A DNA stretch of 64,000 nucleotides from Cylicocyclus nassatus (lineage: Eukaryota > Nematoda > Chromadorea > Rhabditida > Strongylidae), in assembly GCA_958299035.1 (NCBI GenBank), contig CATQJL010000223.1, positions 13,378,293 through 13,442,292 on the forward strand. Direction: 5' to 3'. This document shows positions 12,218-22,789 of this stretch, one piece after another (positions within the stretch are counted from its first letter, which is position 1; the number at the start of each line of letters is the position of its first letter). Under the pieces are notes generated by a model that saw only the letters and a program-made list of their open reading frames with translations, was not told the DNA's origin and did not search any database. Position numbers and translations under genes: made by a program.

Positions 12218-12467
12218 TTAGAAATACCGTCCTAAGTCAGACCGGCTGACGATGGCTCCTATCGATGTTGACCAACTGATGACCCTGTTCCAGTAAGGGA
12301 TCTTTTGTAGCATTCGGACATGTCCCAGGATGAATTGCCCATGACGGCATTGCGAAATTGCCACATTCATTCTTCGGTAGTCGTCCAGAAACTCCGCTGA
12401 ATTAAAATCAACATTAGTACGTGTCGTAAGAATGATAACTACCTCTCTTTCACGTCCTTCCATGGAT
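12218..12467 (-). CDS. UPF1-like SF1 helicase, C-terminal fragment
   Basis: The frame contains MEGREREVVIIL, matching the Q/E-G-R-E block (motif V region) of UPF1-like superfamily 1 helicases. About 20 residues later comes RRMNVAISQCRHGQFILG, matching motif VI (canonically RRxNVAxTRA), then a Trp-containing tail and a stop. The other helicase motifs (Walker A and B, motif III) are missing, so the fragment cannot be an active helicase alone. A CACAG acceptor sits just before the fragment, so it could be joined by splicing to an upstream exon. It lies inside the LTR element in the element's sense direction, which suggests capture of host or viral-like helicase sequence or descent from a larger helicase-bearing element. 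The first 8 to 9 codons overlap the neighbouring frame. Confidence 0.7.
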
Positions 12468-12657
12468 CTGTGATCGCTGATGCCGTTGCGTCCCGTAACG
12501 TCTTGACTTCGCGTCCAATGACAAACGCATCGTCAGCAACCTGACTGAAAGTCTGCTTGACTCGGCGAGCGAACTCGCATTCTTCTGCGGATGACGGGGC
12601 TTTAGCCCTAGACACTGACTGTGCACGCGATCGCTTTGGAGGTCTTGGAGATCCCAT
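12439..12657 (-). CDS. Charged unknown protein of the LTR element
   Basis: A TTGTTTCAG acceptor precedes an ATG-led frame of 72 codons that begins MGSPRPPKRSRAQSVSRAK. It is basic and Ser/Pro-rich in its N-terminal third, then acidic-helical. The N-terminus looks like a nuclear-localisation-type segment. It ends by overlapping the helicase fragment in another frame, and a CACAG acceptor in the overlap may let transcripts switch to the helicase frame. No family is recognised. A short gag-like or regulatory product is possible. Confidence 0.4.
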   Translation of the reverse strand: MGSPRPPKRSRAQSVSRAKAPSSAEECEFARRVKQTFSQVADDAFVIGREVKTLRDATASAITDPWKDVKER

Positions 12658-13756
12658 GGAATCTGAAACAACGAAATTCATATTGAGGGAATGCTAGTTA
12701 TTCAACATGTATCAATGTATAGCGTATTGAAAACACATCAATTATACACGGCAGTACGTGAGGGTAAATTCGAAGTTAACTTCACGCCAAAAACCGAGCG
12801 AGGAACAGACCGCAACGAGAACGAAGAAGCTGACTGATAGGAGGGTCTTCGCAACGTGTAGGAGCAAAAATCGGCTAAATCAGAATTTCACAAAAACAAA
12901 AGGGCAAATACTGTAGCTTCCAAACAAAGAAAAAGAATGGGAATCACGTGAAGTTGTATTCAGATGAAAAGCTGTTTACTACAGAAGTACGGTAGTTTTA
13001 ATTTGAAAAACCTAAGTACAAGCGTCTGCATGGGAAAGAAAAGCTTACATCCAAAACACTACCGTAATCTGTTTTGCTCGTGACTGCAGAACATACTAGA
13101 ACAAGAAGATGCTGCAAATCAAAAAGGTTTGAGAAACAAGCTAGTTTGCAACACAAGCTGCCAAGAGTAAGCGCATACTCCAGTGTGCGACAGGACAGAA
13201 TGGCGATAACTCTACAACATATGGCAAAAATTGGGGCGTTCCGCCACGCTTGGAAAGCAATAAACTGCCGCTTTATCTCCTTTATGCACCAGGGGCCCTA
13301 GCTAACTATCAAATGCAGATATCTGTCTCAAAATCAAAAGTCTTAGCGGCATGCCGAATATTGTAAGTGCATAATCCCACACAACTGCATTTAGCGGCAA
13401 TGACGGATAAGCGAATATGATCCTCAGCACAAAAAGATTTGCACGCGCGCGGAAAACTCAACCAAAAATGGCCCCTTCAAATAACTAGAACCGAAGCTTC
13501 GGAACCACAATAGGCGTTGAAACTCGTTCAAATATGTTGCAGACGTCTGCGTGTACCACGCCAGTAAACAAAGGCATGCCAAACAAAAGGAGAGCTCGGA
13601 GAAACTCCAGAACTTAAAGATGCCTCTGTCTACCATTCAAAATGTCGGCTTCCAAAATGGCCAGTTTTCGAAACGAATAACGGAGTCATTCAACAAAACT
13701 CAACTCACCCAAGCTGACCGTCCTTCCCGTCCGACTCTCCACACTCGCTGCTACCA

Positions 13757-14043
13757 GTAAAATGATGTGCACTTCACTAATGCTCAGCTACACGTTGAGA
13801 GTAGACCGGTTCATTGATCTAACGACAGAAGGCAGTATAGGAATATAAACAATATTAATCTACTGGATCCTGGTAGGTTGCAGAATTGACGATGATGACG
13901 GGGCAAACAGCAGCCCAGGGATATCAGAGGCGCTGTCGGTCGGTTACCGGACGTTGGAGTTTCTCCCCGCACCCCGCGCGTATCGGCCACGCCCTAAAAA
14001 GCATGACTCAGTACCGAACTTAATAGGGGTGCTTGTGCTCACA
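13757..14043 (-). repeat. 5-prime LTR
   Basis: This is the first LTR in the element's transcription direction (minus strand). It is followed by the putative primer-binding site at 13744-13756 and a GTGAGT splice donor about 50 nt further into the interior. Confidence 0.8.
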
Positions 14044-14872
14044 ATAAGAGTATCCTAAAAGTTTGAGAACTTCGTTCTTTCTCCGGAATTATTTTGCGAT
14101 TGAGAAGGCGCTAACTTCAAACCCGCTTGGATTGTAGAGTTTAGATAATCCTTTATTTGATCGGCTTTGCTTGAAGCTCGCTGATAAATGCTTCAGTAAT
14201 GTCACTGCAAGCAACAACGCGAAGTAAAGCTTGATCATTTCTACTCTTTCTTTGGTACTTTCAGCTTATTTACACGCCTCATTTGCAAGCAGACAGAATC
14301 TATTCCAAGTTTCCCTTCAAATAAAAGCAAAAAAGAAAGGTCTGCTTTATATTGATGCGGCCGGACCACAAATAAGAGTGAGAGATATGTGGGTACCTAC
14401 TAACCACCGTTTTTTTCGCTCATTACTTCAGGAAAATCTCCTAGTAAAAATTGATCAAATCCCATTCGACAAGTCCTTTTATTTCTTACTTCCACACTTT
14501 GGAAAGGTTGCGCTCAAGATTGGTCGCGGAACACGATTCGGCACGCGCTGCGCGGCTTGTCAATTTCTTCGTCTCAGGCAACCCGTACTGCAATAGTTTG
14601 ACTTTGTGGCCAAGATTAGAGTAAAGGAGCACAGCTCGCTACCTTGCTTCTACGAGGACTTGAAAAAATGCAATTTTTGGAATTTCTACAGTGATTTGAG
14701 CCGTTAAAAAGGCTCGCAGGATTGGAAAAGCTTGTGATGTAAAATTCCGAGATAGTTTTCAAGTAAATGACCAAATTACTTATTTTCTGTGCTAGCTTTC
14801 ACGAAGTAGCATGTCCCGCCATTAGCAGTGAGGGCACTGGATATGAATTGATTTTACTCGCTGCCCCTTCTA

Positions 14873-15543
14873 AAGGGTGTCCCGAAAAGAAGTGCCTACT
14901 GTTTGACTGTTAATGATTTTCTTGTATGAAGTCTTCCGGGAGCTCTAGATACCTGTAGAGCTGGCTTCAAGTTAAATTTTCTGTCTGGTGCGAATCAAAG
15001 ATCCCTCTTTATTGATGTAGAATTACAGTGGGAACCTTGAGGAAGGTAAATAAGCAAGAGTCGAGTAAGTAAGGGCCATATTTGCACCCCTAAAATAGAA
15101 AAAAGAAGCTGAAAGCCCTTACATGGTTATACAGAGTCGGTGATTCCAAAGATAAAATTCGCATTTCACCGTAACGCAATTTTCATAGGTTGTGCTTGAT
15201 ACACCACAACAACCAATTTCTGCTATTCTTCAGAAATCTGATTGCGCCATTTGAACTCTACGAAAGCGCGAAAATTTCTGTACTAAAATCAGCATGCATG
15301 AAAACCTTGGTACACAATTTTCAGATTTTTGGAAATTCTTATCCAAACGGCTCTTTCCACATTGGCGCCATATGCTGCAAGCTCCTACCGTGCTCCTACA
15401 GTAATGAAAGCAGATTCGCAGCTTGCTCCATACAGCAAATCTAATTCGAAGCCAGCTCCACAAAAGGTACCTAAGGTTTTCAAAAGATTTTATCAAGTTA
15501 ATTATTAACAATCGAAGTAGGCACATCTTTTTGGGACACTGTA
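14873..15543. mobile_element. GGGTGTCCC-family inverted-repeat element
   Basis: The left end AGGGTGTCCCGAAAAGAAGTG and right end GCACATCTTTTTGGGACACT are inverted partners. The match continues for over 100 bp with divergence (the GCTGGCTTC / GAAGCCAGC blocks near 14960 and 15430). It is related to the elements at 37124-38863, 57141-58272 and 59586-60260. The open frames inside are mirror images and show no transposase motif. Confidence 0.65.
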
Positions 15544-15834
15544 CACTGTAAACAAAAGTAGATACATGTTTCGAGTTACAGGAAAGCACCTGACGTCATA
15601 GAAGTGTTTCTATGATTTCCAGCAAAAAGCGAAAAATCCTGATAATTTTGCTTTACATACAAACGATGCACTAGGTGTCACAAAACTTACTGTGAACACA
15701 TGCATGCGTGTGTAGAGGCTCATGGAAAGAACTCACCAAGTCTCATTAGCTTTACAGACTTGAAATAATTGCACTACGCGCGATTTGAAGGTATTTCAAT
15801 TTGCTAAAACTGAACGTAAGCGGCCTCGAATACG

Positions 15835-16580
15835 CAGTGCTGGCCATAATTATAAAGACACTCTAGTCGTCGTAATTTTCGTTCTTGTCAATGAATCTGT
15901 CTGAAGCTTTGCTATGCGGAGTGCTGAACCCCGAAATTTTTTCCTAGTCATGCACACAAGTTCACAAGTTCACTGTTGTATGGCTGTCGTACTGGCTACA
16001 TTTCAGTATTTTCTGTTGCCTGAAAATCGAGTTTTGGGTGCAAAAGTGCGTCAACCCTATGGTGAGGTCAGAGTTTGTCCGTCAATATCAGCGACCACGC
16101 AGAGTTTATGAGAGCGCTCTTCACCTCATTTATCAAAAAGGATCAGTAGATTTCATGACTATCGTTTGAGATAAACAAGAGCTTGAAAACTCCTTAAACC
16201 AGCTGTTTGTTGAAACAGATTGACTTTTGATGCTTTTGAAAGCAAAAAAATGCAGTGATCTTTTATTTGAGTAGGATGATAGACCATATGTGTTGCAAAT
16301 GTTTCGTATTTTAGGATGTAGTTGTACAAAAAAAATTTGAGAGTCAACGAATGCGATCGTGATTAAAAGAACCAGGTGTTCTCCATAATTTTGTCCATCT
16401 TTCAAAACGGGCTTCGAATTTTTCCATTTTTCTCCGTTCGAAATCAACAGGATTGGAAGCCGTTTTGAGGAGTTATGGCAAGCTTACATGCGGACTACAA
16501 AGCAAAGTTCTAGACAGATTCATTGACAAGAACGAAAATTACGACGATTTTTAGTGTTTTTGTAATTATGGCCAGTACTG
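15835..16580. mobile_element. Tc1-type inverted-repeat element
   Basis: The ends CAGTGCTGGCCATAATTATA and TAATTATGGCCAGTACTG, followed by GTCGTCGTAATTTTCG/complement, give about 65 bp of terminal inverted match. CAGTG...CACTG ends with a GGCCATAATT block are typical of Tc1-like transposons. The interior has no DDE transposase. Confidence 0.65.
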
Positions 16581-17221
16581 TGTACTGTGCACTATTGTTA
16601 GAAGCAAGTCTTTTTTTCAAAATTTCTATGCACATTTCATCCCCCGTACAAGTCTCGGTAAATGCTAAGCTTTCGCTAATTTTATTGACGGATGGTCCTT
16701 TAATTTGACACATTCAATTTGTTCAGCTTCTCGAGGGCCCAGTTTGTCTTCCAAGACCATTTCTTTTTTACTGGGTACGAAAAGTCAACCTCTTCAACAT
16801 GCTGCGTACAACTTCGCCTTGATATGTTTTTCAGGATGTCCACGCTTCATTTCTCCGTAAAAATTGTAAAATATCGATTTTCAACGGTTTCTGGTAAATG
16901 CTCAGATTTTTCTCATGACATTAGCAAAAATCAATGTAAGCAATTTTATAGCTCATGTTACAAGCTATGCAAGGCGGAAAATTGAACGCGCTACGTTCGA
17001 AAAGAAAAAAATTATGCGAAATTTGATATTTCAATTACCTTTTGGCACGAACTTTCCTCTTTCTAGATGTAGCGCTCTCATTTTTTGGCACTACGTACCT
17101 GTAATAAGTTGTGATCGAATAAGCTCTAACTAGAGCCTCATCTCGCTTTCTACTGACTACGATACCTCTATAGTTAGCTGAGTAGAAGCTGCTAGCAACT
17201 TGCAGCATACGGTATGATATA
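16581..17221. other. No gene seen
   Basis: AT-rich spacer between a Tc1-type and a mariner element. No splice-consistent exon was found. Confidence 0.4.
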
Positions 17222-18141
17222 TTAGGTTGGTGCAAAAATAATGGCCGTTTTGCGAATTTTCAATTTGACGTGCTATAACTTTTTGAAAGATCCACATTTC
17301 CGAATGCGGTTAAATCATCGAAAGCAGCAAACCTTTTGAAAAACAGCGCACATTTACTTGTACTCACTTCACGAACGGGCAAAGAAATATGGATTGAAAA
17401 ATAAAAAGGGTTCCTTTGCTAGAACCTTGTTTTTGAAAATCTATCACTTTCTTCAACGTTTGTTAGTATGAATGATGAGTAGCCTATTTTTTAGCCGCAA
17501 GCCAGTAGTACAAAACGCAATAGGAAGGATTCCGACTAAAAGTTTGCGAAAAAGAAAAAAATCAAAATTTAAAATTTCTCACTCTTTTCAACATTTTTTC
17601 AGTATGCTTCAGAGTCCCGAATATAGAATTTTCTGATTTTCAAGTACTAAACAGCTGGATGTTTTTGAGAGAACTGCTAATAGGATGGCTTAGCCCTATG
17701 CTCAGCGAATTGAGCGAAGCTTTGGCGAATGACTTCTTCAGAAGAAAATTATGGGTCATAAAATTAGCGCAACAGCTACCATGTTTAGGCGCCGGTATCT
17801 CAGTCTGGATAACCTCAAAGGATACAGTTGAGTATGCTTAATGTAGACAATTTCTATTACATACAATAGCTAAATTCAACGAAGAAATGCCAGCCATTGA
17901 TACGCGCTTGATTCTGGCCAGAAAAGTAGATGCAATGAAATTCTGAATTTGGACGCGGTTATTTGAAGCTCTGTAACTTTATAACAGGTGATGATGGAAG
18001 CCCTTTTCAAACAGCTTAGATAGAGCATGAAAACAGCTTTTCGATAATACACTACATCTACTCTAAAGAAGAAGTATTCATGGAAAAAAGTTGCCCTGAA
18101 AAAGGCTTGGAAAATCGGCCATTATTTTTGCACCAACCTAA
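17222..18141. mobile_element. Mariner element, non-autonomous
   Basis: Perfect ends TTAGGTTGGTGCAAAAATAA and the complement TTATTTTTGCACCAACCTAA are flanked by TA on both sides. This is the classic mariner terminal sequence. The 920-bp interior has the length of a mariner with a reduced gene, but no D34D transposase motifs are readable in any frame. Confidence 0.85.
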
Positions 18142-18833
18142 TATTTACAGCTTGTGCGGTGTTTGTGGCTTGTTGTGGTCTCCGCGAAGTCTTTCATTTC
18201 TATAGCCAAATTCTACATAGAGAACAGCATGCTCAACACTTTTATTCCGCTTATAATACAATAAAGAAATAACATAAATTGTAGCGCAACTGACATTAGA
18301 TTTGAAATCAGGGCTCGGCACGAGCTGGCACCAGAGAATTTTCAAAACAAGTCCCCTTTGATTTTGAAAAATTCGTACAAAGTCTTCTTTGATCCTAAGC
18401 TTGAGCGCAAAAAACGAAACGTCGACTAAAAAAACGTCGCTATTTTTGTGTCTTTTCGGCCACAAAAACGATATCCCCTTTGCTTTTTGTCCCAAAAACG
18501 ATATTCAGCATGACCCCTGCCAGCTGGAGTCAGGTGTTTATATCTCGATCTAGTATGCTGATGCTAACACACCAATCAAAGAGCTATTAAAGACCGAAAC
18601 TACTTACAGATACATTAAAAGAACGCTACGGTAAAAAGAACTACAACGCAGGCAACATAACTAAGGTCGGCTTTTTGAAAAGCGACACATATCATCGGAA
18701 CCAGCTCAAGACGCTGATTTCAAATCTGCTATTCTTACCTACCAAGCATTACTCTGAAGCGAGTTGTGAGCTTTTCCCCAAGCAAAGTTTGCATATTGAC
18801 CGACTTGCGGATGCTACGTAATCATCGTCTAGG
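18142..18833. other. No gene seen
   Basis: Spacer. The minus-strand open stretch at 18145-18495 has no splice support and no recognisable motif. Confidence 0.35.
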
Positions 18834-19757
18834 GGGTGAGGGAACTTACATACACAATAAGGTTGCCGCCGCCTAATTAGCGGAGTTCATGAGAGGTCAT
18901 GAACTGGCAGCAACGCTAATTCGCACTCAATTTGCACCGAAGTTGAGCTGATTCTGCTCACGGTAACTCCGTCATCATCCTGCAGCCTATGAAACCGGAA
19001 TTTCTTTGAAATTTGAATTCAAAGTTCAGTAGTAAACTCGGTGTAATAGGGCAAAAACTTGTATTTAGGGGTATTCCATCACGCTGATTCCGAAGATGTT
19101 AATCATTTTACTTGAAACCTAGGATTTTCTTTTTTGAATTAAAACTTGTTTTCACAAATAAAAATTTTAAAAATTTTGTAAGGGTTTTCTGACATGCTGT
19201 TTCCTAAAAAGCTAATGATTACGCTCCAAATTGAATATTTTTTTCCTTGGAAATTTTATATTTTCATTCTCTGTAAATTTGGCAAATTTCGCAATTAGGG
19301 TTTTTTGACATGCTGTTTCAAAAAGCTGATGGTTGTGCATGAAACATCGAAATTTTTCTATTTTGAATTTCAAACTTTTTTCGGATTTGGTGGTAAAAGC
19401 CACAGGCATGCCCTGAGAATCTTTGTGAAAAATTTGTGAAAACAAGTTTTGATTCAAAAAGAAAAAAAAACCTAGGTTTCAAGTAAAATGATTGACATAT
19501 TCGGAATCAGCGTGACAGAATACCCCTAAATATAAGTTTTTATTCTAATTGGACTGATTTCACTGCTGAACTTTGAATTCAATTTTTAAAGACCGGTTTC
19601 ATGGACTGCAGGATGATGACGGAGTTACCGTGAGCAGATTCAGCTCATCTTCGGTGCAAAATGAGTGCAAATTAGCGTTGCTGCCAGTTCATGACCTCTC
19701 ATGAACTCCGCTAATTAGGCGGCGGCAACCTTATTGTGTATGTAAGTTCCGTTCCCC
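18834..19757. mobile_element. Foldback element with 9-bp target duplication
   Basis: The ends GGGTGAGGGAACTTACATAC and GTATGTAAGTTCCGTTCCCC begin long arms of about 370 bp that match closely, including GGTTGCCGCCGCC and its complement. Exact 9-bp direct repeats TCGTCTAGG flank it (18825-18833 and 19758-19766). A 9-bp duplication points to Mutator/MULE-type transposition rather than mariner or hAT. It carries no transposase. Confidence 0.85.
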
Positions 19758-19766
19758 TCGTCTAGG

Positions 19767-21224
19767 TACGTGGTTCAAATGCATAATACACCCTATCAAG
19801 ACCAAATGACTGTTTTGATGTTATTTCGAATTTCCACTACTTTTTTTGAGCAAATTTCATCTACAGGCCTTTTTCCATATTCAGTTGTATGTCAATAACA
19901 CATGCTAAAAAGCTCATAACTCGCGTAATGCTTCGCAGCTAAGGACGGCATATTTGAAAATAGCGTCTCAAGCTGATTTTGGATATATGCGTCGTTTTCC
20001 GAAAGGTCGACCTAAATTAGGTGCCTTTCCTTACAAGTGTCATTCTGCGTAGGAATGAAACTACCATGTGTCTAAAAATCACGCTGGAAAGTTTGAATTA
20101 GAAATTTTTACTGAATGAAAAACAATTATCATAAAATTTGGCTAAAAGATTTTCGGTGCTTTTCCGTTATTCGGACCGATTCTCAAAATGTTCTCATGAA
20201 ATACGTCCTTTAGCCTCGAAATTTTTTTTCATAAATCCCATGGAGAGTCCCGTGTCACGTATCAGGTCAAAAATTGACACATTTGGGCTCACTTTAACAT
20301 TTTTAACATTCATAAAAAAATCTTGGTGAGGTACAAGAGCATTCAAAAGTGTTCAAAATTTCCTTAGCGAATTTTTATAAAAGCAAAATAATCCAAAACG
20401 GTTATTAAAACATCTCGCTTGCGGCAATGATTCAAAAATTTCTTGTTTTTTAAATTGTCACCGCTGTGCAAATTTAGCTAGGAAAGATTTAAGCGATGAC
20501 TTGAAGTAGCTGACTGCCGCTTGCTTCGCTGATTATATGATGAAAAATAGGATGAAAAATAGCCCACTGTCTGTTTTGGCAAATCCAATTTGTTCACTAA
20601 AAAAAGGGTGTTATTTTCAAGACGTCAATGTTCATTTTTGAAAATGTTGAATAAAAATGGGGTTGATAATGAAAAGCAAATAGAACTTACTTGGGTAGAT
20701 AGGCTAGGCAAACTCTCGATAACACTTTTAAACATATAGATGACATGTTCATTGTTATTACACGTGAGGTTGACACTGCTTTTTATGAACTTATGACCAG
20801 ATGGTATAAGGAAAGAAGCGGTATCCTTTTATGGCAATGGATCCGGATAACAGAAAAGTACCAGATCTTCTTATTTCTTTTAGGTGAGCATAAGATCTCC
20901 TTACGCATAAAATCCGTTGATTCGAGAATGGACAAAACAAGAGGGAAAATCGCTCAACTTTGGCAGAAGATGAAAACAAAGACTTATAGCTCGTAATGTG
21001 ACTCGTGTTTGGAGCGAACTACATAGTGATTTAAAAAAACTGAAAACAAGGCAAACAAATGGATCATTCTTGCTATCCTAAAAACCCGTTAACCTTTGAA
21101 AGTCGTCTGCGCTGCTGCCCCTCTCTTTTATCAAGTTCTCTGGAAATGATACCCACTTAAACTCTACAGTTTTCAATGCGAAGGATGAAACGGCTCGACA
21201 ACTTTTTTGCCGCTGGTTTCACAC
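19767..21224. other. No confident gene
   Basis: Contains an ATG-led open stretch on the plus strand at 20745-20996 (contains LLWQWIRITEKYQIFLFLLG) with a GTGAGC donor-like site inside it. It lacks matching exons and is left unassigned. The rest is AT-rich spacer. Confidence 0.3.
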
Positions 21225-22789
21225 TTACAGTATTTTAAACACTTGTGCATCAGCTTTCAGTTCAGCGTGATTTTTGGGCTCATGGTATTTTATCGGTGCG
21301 TATTGAAAACAGCTCTTATAGGTTGATAATGCAAACACACAAGTGACAGAGTCATGGTCCGTGCTTTTGTTCAAACCACATCCGAAGGTTCCTATCTTCT
21401 CGTTAATCCACTGTAAATAAATTCTTAAGTTGTTGCGGGTGAGGTGAGAAGATTAGATAATGCGAAGAAGTAAACATTTACCTTCAAAGATTCCGCTACT
21501 CTAACGGCGATTTCACTCCTCTGCTGGCTGTAATAAAATGCTATGTGGTACACCAAATACTGACATTTTCGTAATGCAATTTCAAAACACTAACTAACTA
21601 TAATCCGTTTCAAACGTAAAATTTCGAACTACGTACTGTCCTGACTTTGGATTATGACCTGTTATCGCTAAATACGTGGCATACAAAATCAGTGGACAGT
21701 TGTAACTCTGAAAACAGAAGGCATTTAAAGAAATTTTAAAATACTGAGTGTCAAAGAATATGCACACTGTTTGATCTCAGCAACTCACTTGCTACAATGT
21801 CGTTCATCAGTCTGTTAGTATCATTCTGTAGAGCTTGCTTTAACTTACAATTAGATTTACAGTAAGGAGCAAATCTTCGACGGTTTCCCTCTAAATAGCT
21901 CGTGAAATGGCATATGTGGATTTCATATTTGAAATCAGCGACAATGATTGGCCTAGTATTTTGTTGTTTAATTACTCACAGTTAATGGCTTAAAACTCTT
22001 TTCAAAATCATTCCCGTAACTATACCAATGAACTTGCTTGCTGTGTACTGTAAATCTAAGTTAAAGCCAGCTCCAGAACAGTAAATAAACGTCGAAAGAA
22101 ACTTAAAGGCAGTGTCCAGGCAAATCTGCGCCTATGGGAATTTTACGTGGAAAGTAATTTTGGGGCCCTAACTAAGGCACTATCCCAGCGGCAGCGCAAA
22201 TAACTCACTAACGGCTGAGATATACTCCTCCAAAGTGGACCCCAGGATCGTATTTCGCATGGACTCATGGCACAACGCGCGAGCACACACGCGAAACTGA
22301 TGTGTCGCGCCACGAATCCATGCGAAATACGATCCTAGGGTCCAGTTTGGAGGCGAATATCTCAGCCGCTAAAACACCATTTGAGCTGCCGGTGGAGCAG
22401 CGTCCTAGTTAGGGTCCAGTTGCTGTTCACGTAAGATCCCCATATGTCCAATTTGTCTGGACGCTGCCTTTTAAGCAGAGACTATTAACTATGTAGCGTG
22501 CCCATTTTTGGGACGCTCTATACTTTGATGACCCAGTTTTACTGCAAAGCAAGCATCGAAGGCGTTCTGGCAAGTTGTTACGCTTTCAAGACTGACTAGG
22601 TATTCATGATGAGTTTTGTGATAATTGTATCCAATGGAATCGTTGAGATCAATTACGTATCCATCTATATCGCATGGGGGGAATTGTTCTCCATTACATG
22701 ACAGTAGCAATATCTGAATGTTATATAGCTAACTATAACAATATTCATATTGTAAATAAACTTACGCGTATGACTATCAAAACTCTCAT
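21225..22789 (-). CDS. Secreted cysteine-rich protein, paralogue C (CAP-like?)
   Basis: Five exons join in phase: 22766-22789 (MRVLIVIR), 22543-22713, 21637-21707, 21482-21527 and 21225-21410, giving about 165 aa. Intron 1 is 52 nt with a GTAAGT donor and CATTCAG acceptor. The second half of the signal peptide (ILLLSC) opens exon 2, so the protein should be secreted. Eight or more cysteines are present. The last exon has KIGTFGCGLN, then TCVFAL and SCF, aligning with paralogues A and B. Order and spacing (NDSI ... THHEYL; YNCPL; IGTFGCG ... TCVF) resemble a very diverged CAP/SCP-TAPS domain, and the length fits. This is inference from motif order, not a clear match. A TTAA-flanked MITE sits in intron 2. 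The donor of exon 3 (GTACGT) is the least certain site. Confidence 0.6.
22103..22474. mobile_element. TTAA-flanked foldback MITE in an intron
   Basis: It starts TTAAAGGCAGTGTCCAG and ends CTGGACGCTGCCTTTTAA, with arms of about 150 bp that include TCGTATTTCGCATGGA and its complement. Flanking TTAA on both sides suggests a piggyBac-like target preference. It lies in intron 2 of the secreted-protein gene (paralogue C), on neither side of an exon border. Confidence 0.65.

Larger units (their letters stand above)
11765..14043 (-). mobile_element. Non-autonomous LTR retroelement carrying a helicase fragment
   Basis: Two direct repeats of about 287 bp (11765-12051 and 13757-14043), differing at one noticed position, bound 1.7 kb. 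Read on the minus strand, the LTR begins TGTGAGCACAAG and ends near TTTTAC. It is followed at once by TGGTAGCAGCGAG, a plausible tRNA primer-binding site starting with TGG. At the other end a purine tract AAAGTGGGGAGG abuts the second LTR. No clean 5-bp target duplication is visible (AATAG versus AATAA at best). There is no gag, protease, RT or integrase. The interior instead holds an unknown exon (12439-12657) and a UPF1-like helicase C-terminus (12218-12467). Near-identical LTRs imply recent insertion. It resembles BEL/Pao-type nematode elements in general form, but the family cannot be fixed. Confidence 0.8.

Noticed and set aside
17659..17841. A 60-codon frame inside the mariner element
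   Set aside because: It shows none of the transposase motifs (no WVPHEL-like or D34D spacing) and is short.
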